Source of the DNA: Brassica napus
Taxonomy: Eukaryota; Streptophyta; Magnoliopsida; Brassicales; Brassicaceae
Assembly (NCBI RefSeq): GCF_020379485.1
Contig: NC_063452.1
Coordinates: 25,674,770 to 25,738,769 of the forward strand
DNA length: 64,000 nucleotides
Direction: 5' to 3'
The stretch's first letter is position 1, and each line of letters begins with the position of its first letter. A program made the position numbers and the translations under genes. Positions 1-10,538 of the stretch are shown in pieces. The notes below the pieces were generated by a model. It was given only the letters and a program-made list of their open reading frames with translations. It did no database searches and had not been told where the DNA came from.

Positions 1-858
1 CCACATCACGGTTTTGAAGAAGATTATGTACTTGGAGTGTTCTATGATGGAGTAGGTTGAGAGTACAGGAATGCTTTAAACTCAGCCAGTAATTGAGATT
101 TCATGACCCAATCCACTCAAGGCGCTTTCGCGCTAATTGAGAACATGGCCTCAAGCTCAGCTGACAGCAACCGCGAGACTGACCGCACACAGAAGGTGAA
201 CAGCATCGACAATAGCAAAATAGATGAGCTCTCTGCCAAGGTCGATCAGCTGATAAAGAGTAATCAGAACCATGTCTTCATCATGGAAGAATCCCCTCAG
301 GATAAAGGAACCGCATACACTACATCAGAGGCAGACCAGGCGACTGAGGACAATCACGAGGTTAGCTATGTGAATGGGCAAGGATGGCAGTTCAAGAACT
401 ATCACCCAAACCCTAACGTGAGGAACAATCCCCACCTGTTCAACAACCCTAAACCCGATGGTAACGCAGAAAATGCTCAAGGCAATCAGGTTCAGAACAG
501 TGGATACCAAAGGGGGTATGGAAATCAAGGAAGAACCTTTGTCCTCAGCCCAGCTCAGAATACTCAGTTCCACAACCAGAAACAACCGACTAACCAGCAG
601 CCTGCACAGCCTGCTCAGACTGCTCCACAGGACGAGATGAAGAGTCTTGCCAATATGATGAGCCAGCTGCTCCAAGGACAGCAGATCCAGGGAAAAGCAC
701 TGAATCATGTCACAAACGATATCAACACCCGAATGAATCACATGTTCAATGACCTGAGTGCCAAATATGATAATTTCTCGAGCCATATGAGGCAGATGGA
801 TATTCAGATTGCTCAAACTGCTGAGAGTGTGAAGAGACAAGAGATTCACAACAGCTGA
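1..858 (+). pseudogene. Athila gag remnant
   Basis: From base 1 one frame reads gag-like protein, with stops near 58 and 94, then stays open at 103-858. The open part is rich in Gln and Asn, with a coiled-coil-like C-terminal stretch (DINTRMNHMFNDLSAKYDNF), as in Athila gag tails. No CCHC zinc knuckle is visible. It is followed within 120 bases by the protease region in a different frame. The start codon of the true gag lies outside the window. Confidence 0.65.
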
Positions 859-971
859 GAAAGGGAAGCAGAAAGAGTCAGAGCAACCACCTGTAACCGC
901 ACCAACAGACGAGGAAGAAGCAAAGCTACCTGCTGATCATACTCCGACCACTACAGAGCAGCCTACTGTGG

Positions 972-1886
972 TTGTTCGACCAGATGCAGAACCTGTTCCC
1001 CCCCCGTGACTATGTGCCTAAGGTTCCGTACCCTGTTCTGGCTAAGGCCACACGCAAGGACAAGGAGGAGATGAAATGTAGGAAGATGCTGGAAGACTTA
1101 ACAGTCAGACTTCCTCTCATGAGTGCAATCCAGATGATGCCATCCATGAGTAGCTTTGTGAAGGGACTGATCTCTGGAAAGATAACCGATGACAGTGAAT
1201 TCATGGTGGTCTCAAAAGAATGCAGCGCTGTTCTCCAGAAGAAAAGGATCAAGAAACTGGGTGATCCTGGAAAATTTGTCCTATCCATCCAAATTGGGAG
1301 AACAGTCTTCTCGTGTTCACTAGTCGATCTGGGATCAAACATCAACCTCATGCCATACTCTGTGGCTAAGCGCCTTGGATACACAGATTTCAAACCTACC
1401 AGGATGTCCCTAGTGTTTGCTGATCGATCAGTGAAATCTCTAGTCTGAATTATTGAGGATATCCAAGTTCTGGTTGGGAACACACTTGTCCCTGCCGATT
1501 TCGTTGTTCTAGAACTCGAGGAAGAGTCAAAGGATCCCTTGATCCTGTGCAGACCATTCCTATGCACTGTCGGAGCTATCATAGATGTGCGACAAGGAAA
1601 AATCGACTTCCACTTAGGAGACATTGTGATGAGGTTCGAGATGAATCAGATGCTCAAGAAACCCATGCTGGATGGACAAACCTTCACTGTCCAAGAGGAG
1701 GGTGATCCGCTGGAACTGAGTGATCAGATGATTGAGGAGATCCTTACTGATGATCCGCTGGAACTAGCCTTGATTAGAGCTGAAGCAGAACAGAATGTCC
1801 AGAACATCGACGCTGATGGTTACGCTAAGATGTTGGACTCCGTCAGAACCATGGAAAGATTAGTGGCATGTTCATGTAGTGCCTAA
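972..1886 (+). pseudogene. Athila aspartic protease region and linker
   Basis: 972-1448 encodes a retropepsin-like segment: SCSLVDLGSNINLMPYSVAK is the Athila protease block, in which the flap and loop are recognisable. The catalytic D-S/T-G triad reads DLG here, a change expected to inactivate the enzyme or typical of a diverged copy. A stop at 1446-1448 interrupts the frame. A downstream piece (1539-1886) in another frame carries the LCRPFL and IDVRQGKI blocks that follow the protease in this family. Confidence 0.72.
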
Positions 1887-3619
1887 GAAAGGAGAGATAA
1901 CTGTTATAACGAATGAAAAGAATGAATTAATCCCTACTAGAACAGTAACTGGTCATCGCATGTGCATTGATTTCCGTAAATTGAATGCTGCGACTCGCAA
2001 GGATCACTTTCCACTTCCCTTCATTGATCAAATGCTTGAAAGATTGGCTAACCACCCTTACCATTGCTTTTTAGATGGTTATTCAGGTTTCTTTCAGATT
2101 CCCATCCACCCAGAGGATCAAGAGAAGACGAAGTTCACATGTCCTTACGGAACATACGCATACAGAAGGATGCCTTTCGGGCTATGCAATGCTCCAGCGA
2201 CCTTTCAACGCTGCATGATGTCGATTTTCACTGACCTTATCGAAGACATAATGGAGGTTTTCATGGACGATTTCAGCGTCTATGAAAGCTCCTTTAGTGT
2301 CTGTTTGTCAAATTTGTGCAGGGTTCTGAAGCGATGCGAGGAGAAGTATCTCGTGCTGAATTGGGGGAAATGCCATTTCATGGTCAGAGATGGGATTGTT
2401 CTAGGACATAAGATTTCAGAAAAAAGGCATCGAAGTGGACAAGGCAAAGATCAAAATCATGATGAGTCTGCAGCCACCAACCTCAGTAAGGGGAATAAAA
2501 AGCTTTTTGGGACATTCTGGTTTTTACAGAAGAATCATCCAGGACTTCTCGAAAATCGCAAGACCACTCACTAGACTGCTCTGCAAAGAGACAAGGTTCT
2601 ATTTCGACAGCGAGTGCTTAGCTTCATTTCACACGATCAAGGGAGCTCTAGTCAGTGCACCGGTTGTTCAACCTCCAGACTGGGACCTCCCTTTCGAGAT
2701 CATGACAGACGCGAGTGACTTTGCAGTGGGAGCAGTGCTTGGGCAGCGGAAGGATAAGAAGCTCCATGTGATCTACTACGCGAGCAAGACACTGGATGAA
2801 GCTCAATGTAGGTATGCTACCACAGAGAAGGAACTCCTAGCCATCTTCTATGCTTTTGAGAAGTTCCGATCATATCTCGTTGGATCTAAGGTGATAGTCC
2901 ACACGGATCATGCCGCCCTTAAGTACTTGCTCACGAAGAAGGATGCTAAACCGTGGCTCCTGAGATGGATTCTCCTTTTACAGGAATTTAATCTGGAAAT
3001 AAGAGACAAGAAGGGGGTAGAAAATGGAGTAGCGGGCCACTTTTCCAGAATGAAAATAAACGATGATACTGTGATTGACGAAGAACAACCAGTGGAACAC
3101 GTCAGTGCGATTGGCCTTTGCTATGCGGAACAACCAATGCGCATAGAAACAGCTTGTTCCTCGCAACCAGAGCAGTTTGTGGCAGCAATCCAGAAGCAAT
3201 ATCCTGATCTACCGTGGTTTGCTGAGATTGCAAATTTCTTAGCCGCTGAAAAGGAGCCTCTGAAGTTCACAGGGAACAACAAGAGGAAATTCTTAAGAGA
3301 GGCAAGACATTACTTTTGGGATGAGCCTTACCTATACCGACACTGCAAAGATGGGATCTTCAGACGATGCATTCCGGAGGCTGAAATTCCAGGGATCCTA
3401 CACCACGGCCACAGATCTTCCTCCGCTGGACACTTCGCCACATTCAAAAAAGTCTCCAAAATTCTCCAAGCGGGATTCTGGTGCCAACAATGTTCAGAGA
3501 TGCTCACGCCTTCATATCCAGATGCAATACATGCCAACGAATGGGCAGTATCAGCAAAAGGAATGAGATGCCTCAGAACTACATATTGGAAGTTGAGGTG
3601 TTCGACTGGTAGGGAATAG
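1879..3619 (+). pseudogene. Athila reverse transcriptase, RNase H and integrase zinc-finger region
   Basis: RT motifs run in order in 1879-2430: CIDFRKLNAAT, LDGYSGFFQIPI, RRMPFGLCNAPATFQRCM and FMDDFSVY (catalytic DD). A frameshift near 2430 moves the rest to the frame of 2435-3619. That part holds the RT thumb ([14 protein letters not shown]), RNase H ([14 protein letters not shown] in [19 protein letters not shown]) and the start of the integrase HHCC finger ([19 protein letters not shown]). Part of the finger and the junction to the integrase core are damaged near 3490-3620. Confidence 0.85.
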
Positions 3620-4182
3620 ATTTTATGGGACCTTTCCCACCTTCTCACAAGAACGAGTACATCCTGGTTGCAGTCGACTATGTCTCCAAGTGGGTAGAAG
3701 CGATTGCTAGTCCAACCAACGACGCACGAGTTGTAACCAAGATGTTCACCTCCATCATCTTTCCAAGATTTGGAGTACCTAGAGTGGTTATCAGCGATGG
3801 TGGAACTCACTTCATCAACAGAGTGTTCCAAGGATTACTGAGCAAGAACGGCGTGAAACACAAGGTTGCAACCGCCTATCATCCCCAAACGAGTGGCCAA
3901 GTGGAAATTTCCAATAGAGAGATCAAGAACATTCTGCAGAAAACAGTCAATACCACGCGTAAGGACTGGTCCCTCAAACTTGACGATGCTCTCTGGGCCT
4001 ACAGAATAGCTTATAAGACCCCATTAGGGACCACTCCCTATCATCTGGTCTATGGCAAGGCATGTCACCTGCCTGTGGAGCTAGAGTATAAGGCAGCTTG
4101 GGCTGTTAAGATGCTTAACTTCGACATCAAACCCGCCAAAGAGAGGCGAACAATTCAGATCCATGAGTTGGAAGAGATTAGG
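3620..4182 (+). pseudogene. Athila integrase core, upstream half
   Basis: This is the catalytic core of the integrase. The first Asp lies in [12 protein letters not shown], the second in [11 protein letters not shown], and the Glu in [17 protein letters not shown], giving the D,D-E set. The frame runs straight into the left end of the nested Tat element at 4183 and resumes after the duplicated TTAGG at 9478. The short extra protein reading into 4215 is LTR sequence, not integrase. Confidence 0.88.
4178..4182 (+). repeat. Target-site duplication TTAGG (left copy)
   Basis: TTAGG lies directly before the LTR start TGTTGGGG at 4183 and again directly after the LTR end at 9473-9477. It fixes both ends of the nested Tat element and the insertion point in the Athila integrase. 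Confidence 0.95.
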
Positions 4183-4348
4183 TGTTGGGGTCAAAAACGG
4201 TTACGACGGAATTAGCACCCGAAAATCCTCGGAGATCGTGTTTCCGAAAGAGATAGTAAAAAGAAAGATGTAACTTTCGTAAAATATAACCAAACACGAA
4301 GTATTTACGAAGAAGCATCCTTGAAGGTTCAAACCAAACTAACCAAGC

Positions 4349-4817
4349 TCGGTCGCTACGTAGCGACCGAGCGCTCGTCCAGCTCGGTTGCTGCGTAGCG
4401 ACCGAGTGCTCGTCCCGCTCAGTCGCTACGTAGCGACCGAGTTCGAGCCGAAGCTCGGTCGCTACGTAGCGACCGAGCTCGAGCCGAAGCTCGGTCGCTA
4501 CATAGCGACCGAGGGCTCGTCGTAGCGACCGAGCGCTCGTCCCGGTCGGTCGCTATGTAGCAACCGGGCTCAAGCCGAAGCTCGGTCGCTACGTAGCAAC
4601 CGGGCTCGAGCCGAAGCTCGGTCGCTACGTAGCGACCGAGCTCAAGCCAAGGCTCGGTCGCTACGTAGCGACCAAGCTCGAGCCAAAGCTCGGTCGCTAC
4701 GTAGCGACTGAGCGGTCGTCCCGCTCGGTCGCTACGTAGCGACCGAGCACTCGTCCCGCTCGGTCGCTACGCAGCAACCGGGCTCGAGCCGAAGTTCGGT
4801 CGCTGTGTAGCGATCGA
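4349..4817. repeat. Tandem array of palindromes in the 5' LTR
   Basis: About 13 units at a spacing near 36 bp. Each contains a self-complementary core GGTCGCTACGTAGCGACC, separated by spacers such as GAGCTCGAGCCGAAGCTC or GAGCGCTCGTCCCGCTC. Several cores carry one or two changes (ACATAG, ATGTAG, ACGCAG). One unit near 4515 is truncated. The array lies upstream of the LTR TATA box by about 450 bp. Confidence 0.97.
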
Positions 4818-5254
4818 ACCCTTCCGAACATCGATACGACACCAATCCATGCATACTCGTCAAATCTTCGAATGCTATCTCCCGAAGACCATAGTAAGCT
4901 CAGTCCATGTTTTCCGCTATTCAAATTCATCGATCAAACTTTGCGGATTAGAAACCGCGGAAAGTTCGTTCTTTATCAAAAAGAATTTGTAGTAAACGTG
5001 TCGAGTCGGAAGACGGCCCAAAAGGACCTAAAACACGACTCGAGGCCCATCCTATGATTTCTTAACCAAAAGCTCGTAAACCGCAGCACGGTTTACGCTT
5101 GGTACACAAGGAAGGATAAATGTCAAGTTTCCGCGGATAAGTACGGAAGTTTTGAAGATAATTGTGAAGATCGGGAAAAATGGAATATCTCCATTTTTAT
5201 GCTATGACGGCTTAAGGGCAGAAGAGTAAAAGCGTAAACCGACTTTGGAGCTAG

Positions 5255-5261
5255 TATATAA
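5255..5261 (+). promoter_or_regulatory. TATA box of the Tat 5' LTR
   Basis: TATATAA within CTAGTATATAAGGAGTCC, the standard position for an LTR promoter. The same box is kept in the 3' LTR at 9088-9094. Confidence 0.65.
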
Positions 5262-5639
5262 GGAGTCCTAGGCGAGGAGCATGGGGAAGAACTTTTTCAG
5301 AGTAAACTTAGCACTTAGAGCAATTTAGGCAATTTTCTGTTTTTGTTATTTCAAGCTGCGACTCGATTAGGTTTACCCGTCTTAGGGTTGCTAGAACTAG
5401 GAATCTCGCCGACAGCTCTCGAGCTCAGGCTTATACCTTGTTGTAAACGCTCATACGCAGATTCGGAATAAGATCTACTTTTCTCTCTTTTTTGATTTCT
5501 AATTCTTTTCGTTGTTATTCTCGTGTTCTGATTGCTTGACGTGTGGTAATTAGCAGATATCCGGGTCCTCTGGGAAATTAGGTTTTTCCTAGTTTCCTTA
5601 TTTAAACGGAAATCGACAGTGCGAATTTCGGTTCCCACA

Positions 5640-5660
5640 GTTTGGCGCTAGAAGGAGGGG
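5640..5660 (+). promoter_or_regulatory. Primer-binding site
   Basis: TTTGGCGCTAGAAGGAGG follows the LTR end by one base, the place of the tRNA primer site. The same core, GGCGCTAGAAGGAGGGG, is found next to the LTR of the separate 31429-35149 element, linking the two as relatives. Confidence 0.7.
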
Positions 5661-5732
5661 GGTACGGATCAATCTAACCCGCAAAAGCCACATCACTCTC
5701 GATCAGACATATCAACTAACGACGCGGATAAC

Positions 5733-8300
5733 GTGCAAACTCCTCTTAACAGAGGCAGCGGCACCGATCTCCACACTCCAGTAGCAGACATATCCGCGGC
5801 CAACGCACAAGCCAACGCCGCGACGCTCGAGGAGTTTAAAAAGATGTTCGCCATCTATGAGAAAAGGTCGGAAGAACAGGATAAGCTCGTGAATACCTTG
5901 ATCCAACAGGTTGAAACCTTAACGGCAAAGACCCAAGCAATCCGCCCCCGCGGAACCACCAAAATCCGCGGGAAGAGGCTCAACTTCGCTACCCCACTCG
6001 ACAGATCAGGAGTCGCGCGGGAACGACCTTCCGGTCAAAACCCTAGCGAGAAATCTCCCATCGAAAAGGGGAACCCTGAAAGTCTTCCGCCCCCTGCAAA
6101 GGACTCGGAGGATAACGAAGCCGAACACATTGACCTGGATCCAAGCGATGTCTCCAACGACACCGACGAGGACGTCGACAGACATCCGAGAAGGACCAGA
6201 AGCCGATCTGCTCGGGAAGGCTCCCCGTTCGAAAAACCAATGACGAAAGAGGAAGAAATCGCCTATTGGAACGAACAGGAGGAGCTGGCTGAAAGACGCC
6301 ATCAGGCTCGGAAATCTACTGACGAGACATCGGATATCTGCGATCTTCGCGACTACATCACCAAGACAGCGGCAGAAGTGAGGGCCGTAAAGTCTCAAAT
6401 CCATCATGCTACTAGTGCTGCCCCCGAAATCGATCGACTGTTGGAAGGAGCTCGGAAGACCCCTTTTACCAATCGCAATTCGGACATGTGGGTGTCCGAT
6501 CCGGCAAAAATTAAAGTACCGAAGTACGATGGTACGGCCGATCCAAAAGCGCACCTTCAGGCTTTCCACATCGCGATGGGAAGAGCTAGACTGAAGGACG
6601 GCGAAAAGGATGCCGGCTACTGCCGCCTGTTCGTTGAAAACCTGGAAGGAGCAGCACTTGAATGGTTCGCACGCCTTCGTCGTAACACCATCGGGAGTTT
6701 CCGACAGCTCGCATTGGAATTTCTCAAGCAATACTCTGTATTCATAGACAGAGAAACTTCCGATGTTGACCTCTGGAGTCTCTCCCAGAGGGAAGACGAA
6801 CCCCTCCGCGAGTTTATCAGTCGGTTCAAGCTGATAATGTCAAGGGTCAGTGGGATAAGCGACAAAGTGGCCATCGACGCGCTGAGAAAGACGCTCTGAT
6901 TCAAGTCGAAATTCAGAAAGTGGATAACTCTCGACAAACCACGAACGATCCAGGACGCCCTCCATAAAGCAACGGACTACATCATAGTAGAGGAGGAAAC
7001 TAAAGTCTTATCGCAAAAACATAAGGCGGTAAGACCATCCTCGAAAGACGTGGACCCGAAAGGGAAAAAGAAAAACTCTCGTAACGGCAAGTACATCCAT
7101 CACGAGGGGGAAGATCTCCAGGGGGCGCATAACTATGCGATCAACTCGGATCAGGGTCGGACCACGGGCAACACATGGACTCGCAATCAAGGGTATGACG
7201 AAAACACCTTCTGCGAGTTCCACCAATCCCGAGGACATTCCACAACCAACTGCAAAGTCTTGGGAACAAGACTGGCCGCGAAGCTACTCGCTGGAGAGCT
7301 CTCGGAAGTAACTAGCGTCAAGGATCTGATCCTCGATTCTGTTCGCCCTCCAAAGACGGACAGAAATCCGTCCGCTGAAAAATCCCCTCAACGAAACCAG
7401 CCTGGGGATAAAAGCGGTAGGAGGCCAGACGACAAAGGGAACAATAACAATCGCCGCAGAGTCAATATGATCATCGGAGGATCACAATACTGCGGCGACA
7501 CTGTGTCGGCCATCAAGGCTTACCAACGGAAGGCGGAGTCGAGTGCAAATTGGTCTATATGGTCTCCTCCCCGAGATGGCCAAAATTGCTCGATCACCTT
7601 CACAAAGGAAGAGGCCGGCGGCATCGATCAACCTCACTGTGACCCGCTCGTCATAGATCTTGTTATACGAGACTTAGAAGTCGGAAGGGTACTCGTCGAC
7701 ACGGGAAGCACGGTCAACGTAATCTTCCGCGACACTCTCAAACGGATGAGCATCAAACTCGGAGAAGTAATTCCAACGCCAAAAACACTCACGGGTTTTT
7801 CAGGCGAAGTATCGATGACTCTTGAATCGATCCAATTGCCAGTCATGGCCAAGGAGATCACGAAAATCGTCGAGTTCGCGGTGGTCGATCATCCCGCTAT
7901 CTACAACGTGATCATGGGAACCCCATGGCTCAACGCCATGCAGGCAGTTCCGTCAACCTACCACCTGGGTCTCAAATTCCCAACCCCAAGCGGAGTCGCG
8001 GCCATCTGGGGGTGCCAAAAACAGTCGCGGCTAAGCTTCCTCGCAGAGCACAAGTTAAGGCAAATCACGACTTCTGCAGCTGTAAACAGCAAGCGCACGA
8101 AGATAGACCAATCTTCGGCCAAAAGCACCCCGGGAAAAGATGAATTAAAAATGTCTACCGACGCAAATGCATCGGACGTCGAAGCTCGACACAAGTCTGA
8201 AGCCCACGCTACAACTCAACCGGAACATCCAAAAAATAGCGTTTACCCAGCCACGATCGACAAGGTCAAGGCGGACATCGCGACATCTACCGCCGAGTAA
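5733..8300 (+). pseudogene. Tat gag-protease polyprotein with one in-frame stop
   Basis: One frame of about 855 codons, interrupted only by TGA at 6897-6899. Residues about 260-385 form the Ty3 gag domain ([49 protein letters not shown]). Next comes a zinc-knuckle-like [14 protein letters not shown], with His in place of the second Cys as in Tat elements. An aspartic protease follows with an intact DTG in [16 protein letters not shown] and a later IMGTPWL block. After 8300 there is no pol sequence. The start at 5733 is the first ATG after the leader; it could begin upstream of this. Confidence 0.88.
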
Positions 8301-8400
8301 GAACACTCGCGGCATGAAACAGAACTACGAGATGGCTTGATCCTCGAAAGGGGTACGTAGGCAGCTCGTCAAAAGACGAGTTCAGCTATCCCCCTCTCTA

Positions 8401-8414
8401 AAAAGGGGGGGGGA
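8401..8414 (+). promoter_or_regulatory. Polypurine tract
   Basis: A run of A and G (AAAAGGGGGGGGGA) after the coding region, as needed for plus-strand priming. It normally abuts the 3' LTR, but here 340 bases of non-LTR sequence follow, another sign of the rearranged 3' end. Confidence 0.45.
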
Positions 8415-8754
8415 GTGGGTGCGTATACTCGTATACTCCCACTTAAAAAAAATCGCCATTATTGTAATCGAGTTTTTAAGAAACTTCAAAAACTTTTACT
8501 ACAATATACGTTGTCCTTTTTATCGGAAAACGTTTACGTTTCAGTTAAACACAAAAAAAATTCAGGACACGCCTGGAAACATTAAGAATCTTGCGGCCTC
8601 ATCCGGCCCAAAAATCGTAAAAAAATCATCATCCTTCAAACGCACAAAGATACATGTATAATCCTCGAAACAACTGCGAGACGTCGCAAAGTTAAAATTC
8701 GAAGATAATACGAACAAATTGTCTGAACGCGGCCACCAAAAACCTTACACCAAA
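8415..8754 (+). other. Tat element interior without recognisable content
   Basis: No gene seen. AT-rich sequence between the purine tract and the truncated 3' LTR. It may be remnant 3' untranslated sequence left by the deletion that removed the LTR's first half. Confidence 0.4.
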
Positions 8755-9472
8755 AAATTCATCGATCAAACTTTGCGGATTAGAAACCGCGGAAAGTTCG
8801 TTCTTTATCAAAAAGAATTCGTAGTAAACGTGTCAAGTCGGAAGACGGCCCAAAGGGACCTAAAACACGACTCGAGGCCCATCCTACGATTTCTTAACCA
8901 AAAGCTCGTAAACAGCAGCACGGTTTACGCTTGGTCCACAAGGAAGGATAAATGTCAAGTTTCCGCGGATAAGTACGGAAGTTTTGAAGATAATTGTGAA
9001 GATCGGGAAAAATGAAATATCTCCATTTTTTATGCTATGACGGCTTAAGGGCAGAAGAGTAAAAGCGTAAACCGACTTTGGAGCTAGTATATAAGGAGTC
9101 CTAGGCGAGGAGCATGGGGAAGAACTTTTTCAGAGCAAACTTAGCACTTAGAGCAATTTAGGCAATTTTCTGTTTTTGTTATTTCGAGCTGCGACTCGAT
9201 TAGGTTTAGCCGTCTTAGGGTTGCTAGAACTAGGAATCTCGCCGACAGCTCTCGAACCCAGGCTTATACCTTGTTGTAAACGCTCATACGCAGATTCGGA
9301 ATAAGATCTACTTTTCTCTCTTTTTTGATTTCTAATTCTTTTCGTTGTTATTCTCGTGTTCTGATTGCTTGACGTGTGGTAATTAGCAGATATCCGGGTC
9401 CTCTGGGAAATTAGGGTTTTCCTAGTTTCCTTATTTAAACGAAAATCGACAGTGCGAATTTCGGTTCCCACA
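8755..9472 (+). repeat. 3' LTR of the Tat element, 5'-truncated
   Basis: Matches 4923-5639 over about 717 bases with a few per cent differences and small indels, and ends in CCCACA before TTAGG. It lacks the first 740 bases of the 5' LTR, including the palindromic array. Confidence 0.92.
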
Positions 9473-9477
9473 TTAGG

Positions 9478-9794
9478 CATCTGGCCTATGAGAGCTCCAA
9501 AATCTACAAAGAGAAAACCAAGGCATTCCATGACAAACGGGTCATCAGCAGAAGCTTTGCTCCGAATGATCAGGTCTTACTCTTCAACTCAAGGATTAAG
9601 TTGTTCCCTGGGAAGCTTAAGTCTGGTCAGAACCTTTCACCATCAAGGAGGTTCACCCATATGGAGCTGTTGTGTTGCTGGACACAAGAGGAGGAGAATT
9701 TGTTGTTAATGGTCAGCGCCTCAAGCCTTACCTTGCTGATACAAAAATCGCTGAAGGTGTAGAGATACCCTTAAGCGATCCCCTTCAAGCCTAA
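9478..9794 (+). pseudogene. Athila integrase C-terminal part, downstream half
   Basis: This continues the integrase frame after the nested insertion. HLAYESSKIYKEKTK and VLLFNSRLKLFPGKLKS are the Athila integrase C-terminal blocks. A frameshift near 9630 moves the final block (VNGQRLKPYL) to another frame, which ends with TAA at 9792-9794. It is followed by a GCGCTTGGTGGGAGGCAACC motif typical of the Athila post-pol spacer. Confidence 0.82.
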
Positions 9795-10538
9795 TCGGCT
9801 CACCAAAGTCAAGCTAGTGACTGAAAAGAAGCGCTTGGTGGGAGGCAACCCACTAGTGAGTGTAAATATTTCTTTTATCTTTTCAATAAAAAAAAACTAA
9901 CTTGCAGGAAAAAAATCAAGAAAATCGAGCACTTCTCAGGAGAACACTCCAGCGCTTGTTCCACTGATTGATCCCAGGTAAGTGCTCGAACAAAAAAAAA
10001 AGAGACAAGGGGGGAAATGGCCTATTTAAGGCCCACTTACTTCACTCCCCCATTATCTCTCACGCCGCAAAACACTCCTAAGAACCCTAAATCGAAAATT
10101 TCATTTCCTATTCTTCTTCATCGATTTTGCTCTAATCTCTTGGATCCTCTAGAGATCGGTTGGGTTTTGCAGGAATCATCAATCAACTTAAGGTAACCGC
10201 TCAGATACTCTTCCCCTTCTCGCATCCAATCCGCGAATTGGAAGTGTCCCCTCGGATTCTCTCATCCCTTTTGCTTAAAGATTTGATCTTAGATTGTAGC
10301 TCTCGATTTCACACTTGCTACTAGGGTCGAAATTCTGCTTGATTATAGGGATAAAACATATTCATTGATTGAGTTTCTTGAGTAGTTGCGGTTGTGTTAG
10401 GGCAAAGTGTTAACCCTAAGAACTTGAGGGTTGTTCGAAAATTGATGGACTTGGGCAAAATTTAGAGATTGGAATGTCCCATCGTTTCTAGAACAACCAT
10501 TGAGCAGTGCTAATTTGGGCATTGATTTCGTTTTGCAG
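9795..10538 (+). other. Athila post-pol spacer
   Basis: No protein of note. The stretch has an A-rich run near 9888 and 9990, and several pyrimidine-TGCAG sites that look like 3' splice acceptors, the last directly before the ATG at 10539. Confidence 0.6.

Larger units (their letters stand above)
4183..5639 (+). repeat. 5' LTR of the Tat-type element
   Basis: Runs from TGTTGGGG to GGTTCCCACA. Its last 717 bases (4923-5639) match 8755-9472 closely. Its first 740 bases, including the palindrome array, have no counterpart in the 3' LTR. A TATATAAGG box lies at 5255-5263, followed by a short transcribed leader. Confidence 0.93.
4183..9472 (+). mobile_element. Tat-type Ty3 retrotransposon, gag-protease only, nested in Athila
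   Basis: A 5.29 kb element with TG...CA ends and 5-bp target duplication TTAGG. It has a 1457-bp 5' LTR, a primer-binding site, one gag-protease reading frame (5733-8300), a short purine tract, and a 3' LTR reduced to about 718 bp. Reverse transcriptase, RNase H and integrase are absent, so it is a deletion derivative or a non-autonomous form that depended on a relative. The missing 5' half of the 3' LTR shows it was damaged after insertion. Confidence 0.92.

Noticed and set aside
325..849. 174-aa minus-strand ORF opposite the Athila gag
   Set aside because: Exact shadow of the Gln-rich gag frame; no domain.
4697..4930. 77-aa minus ORF over the palindrome array
   Set aside because: Made of the repeat unit; its Arg/Ser-rich reading reflects the repeated CGGTCGCTACG word.
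4183..5639. CRISPR-like array
   Set aside because: Palindromic units at 36-bp spacing mimic one, but spacers repeat and the sequence is a plant LTR.
8401..8661. Possible bacterial-like terminator or gene end after gag-protease
   Set aside because: The G-run fits a retroelement purine tract and the context is a plant LTR element.
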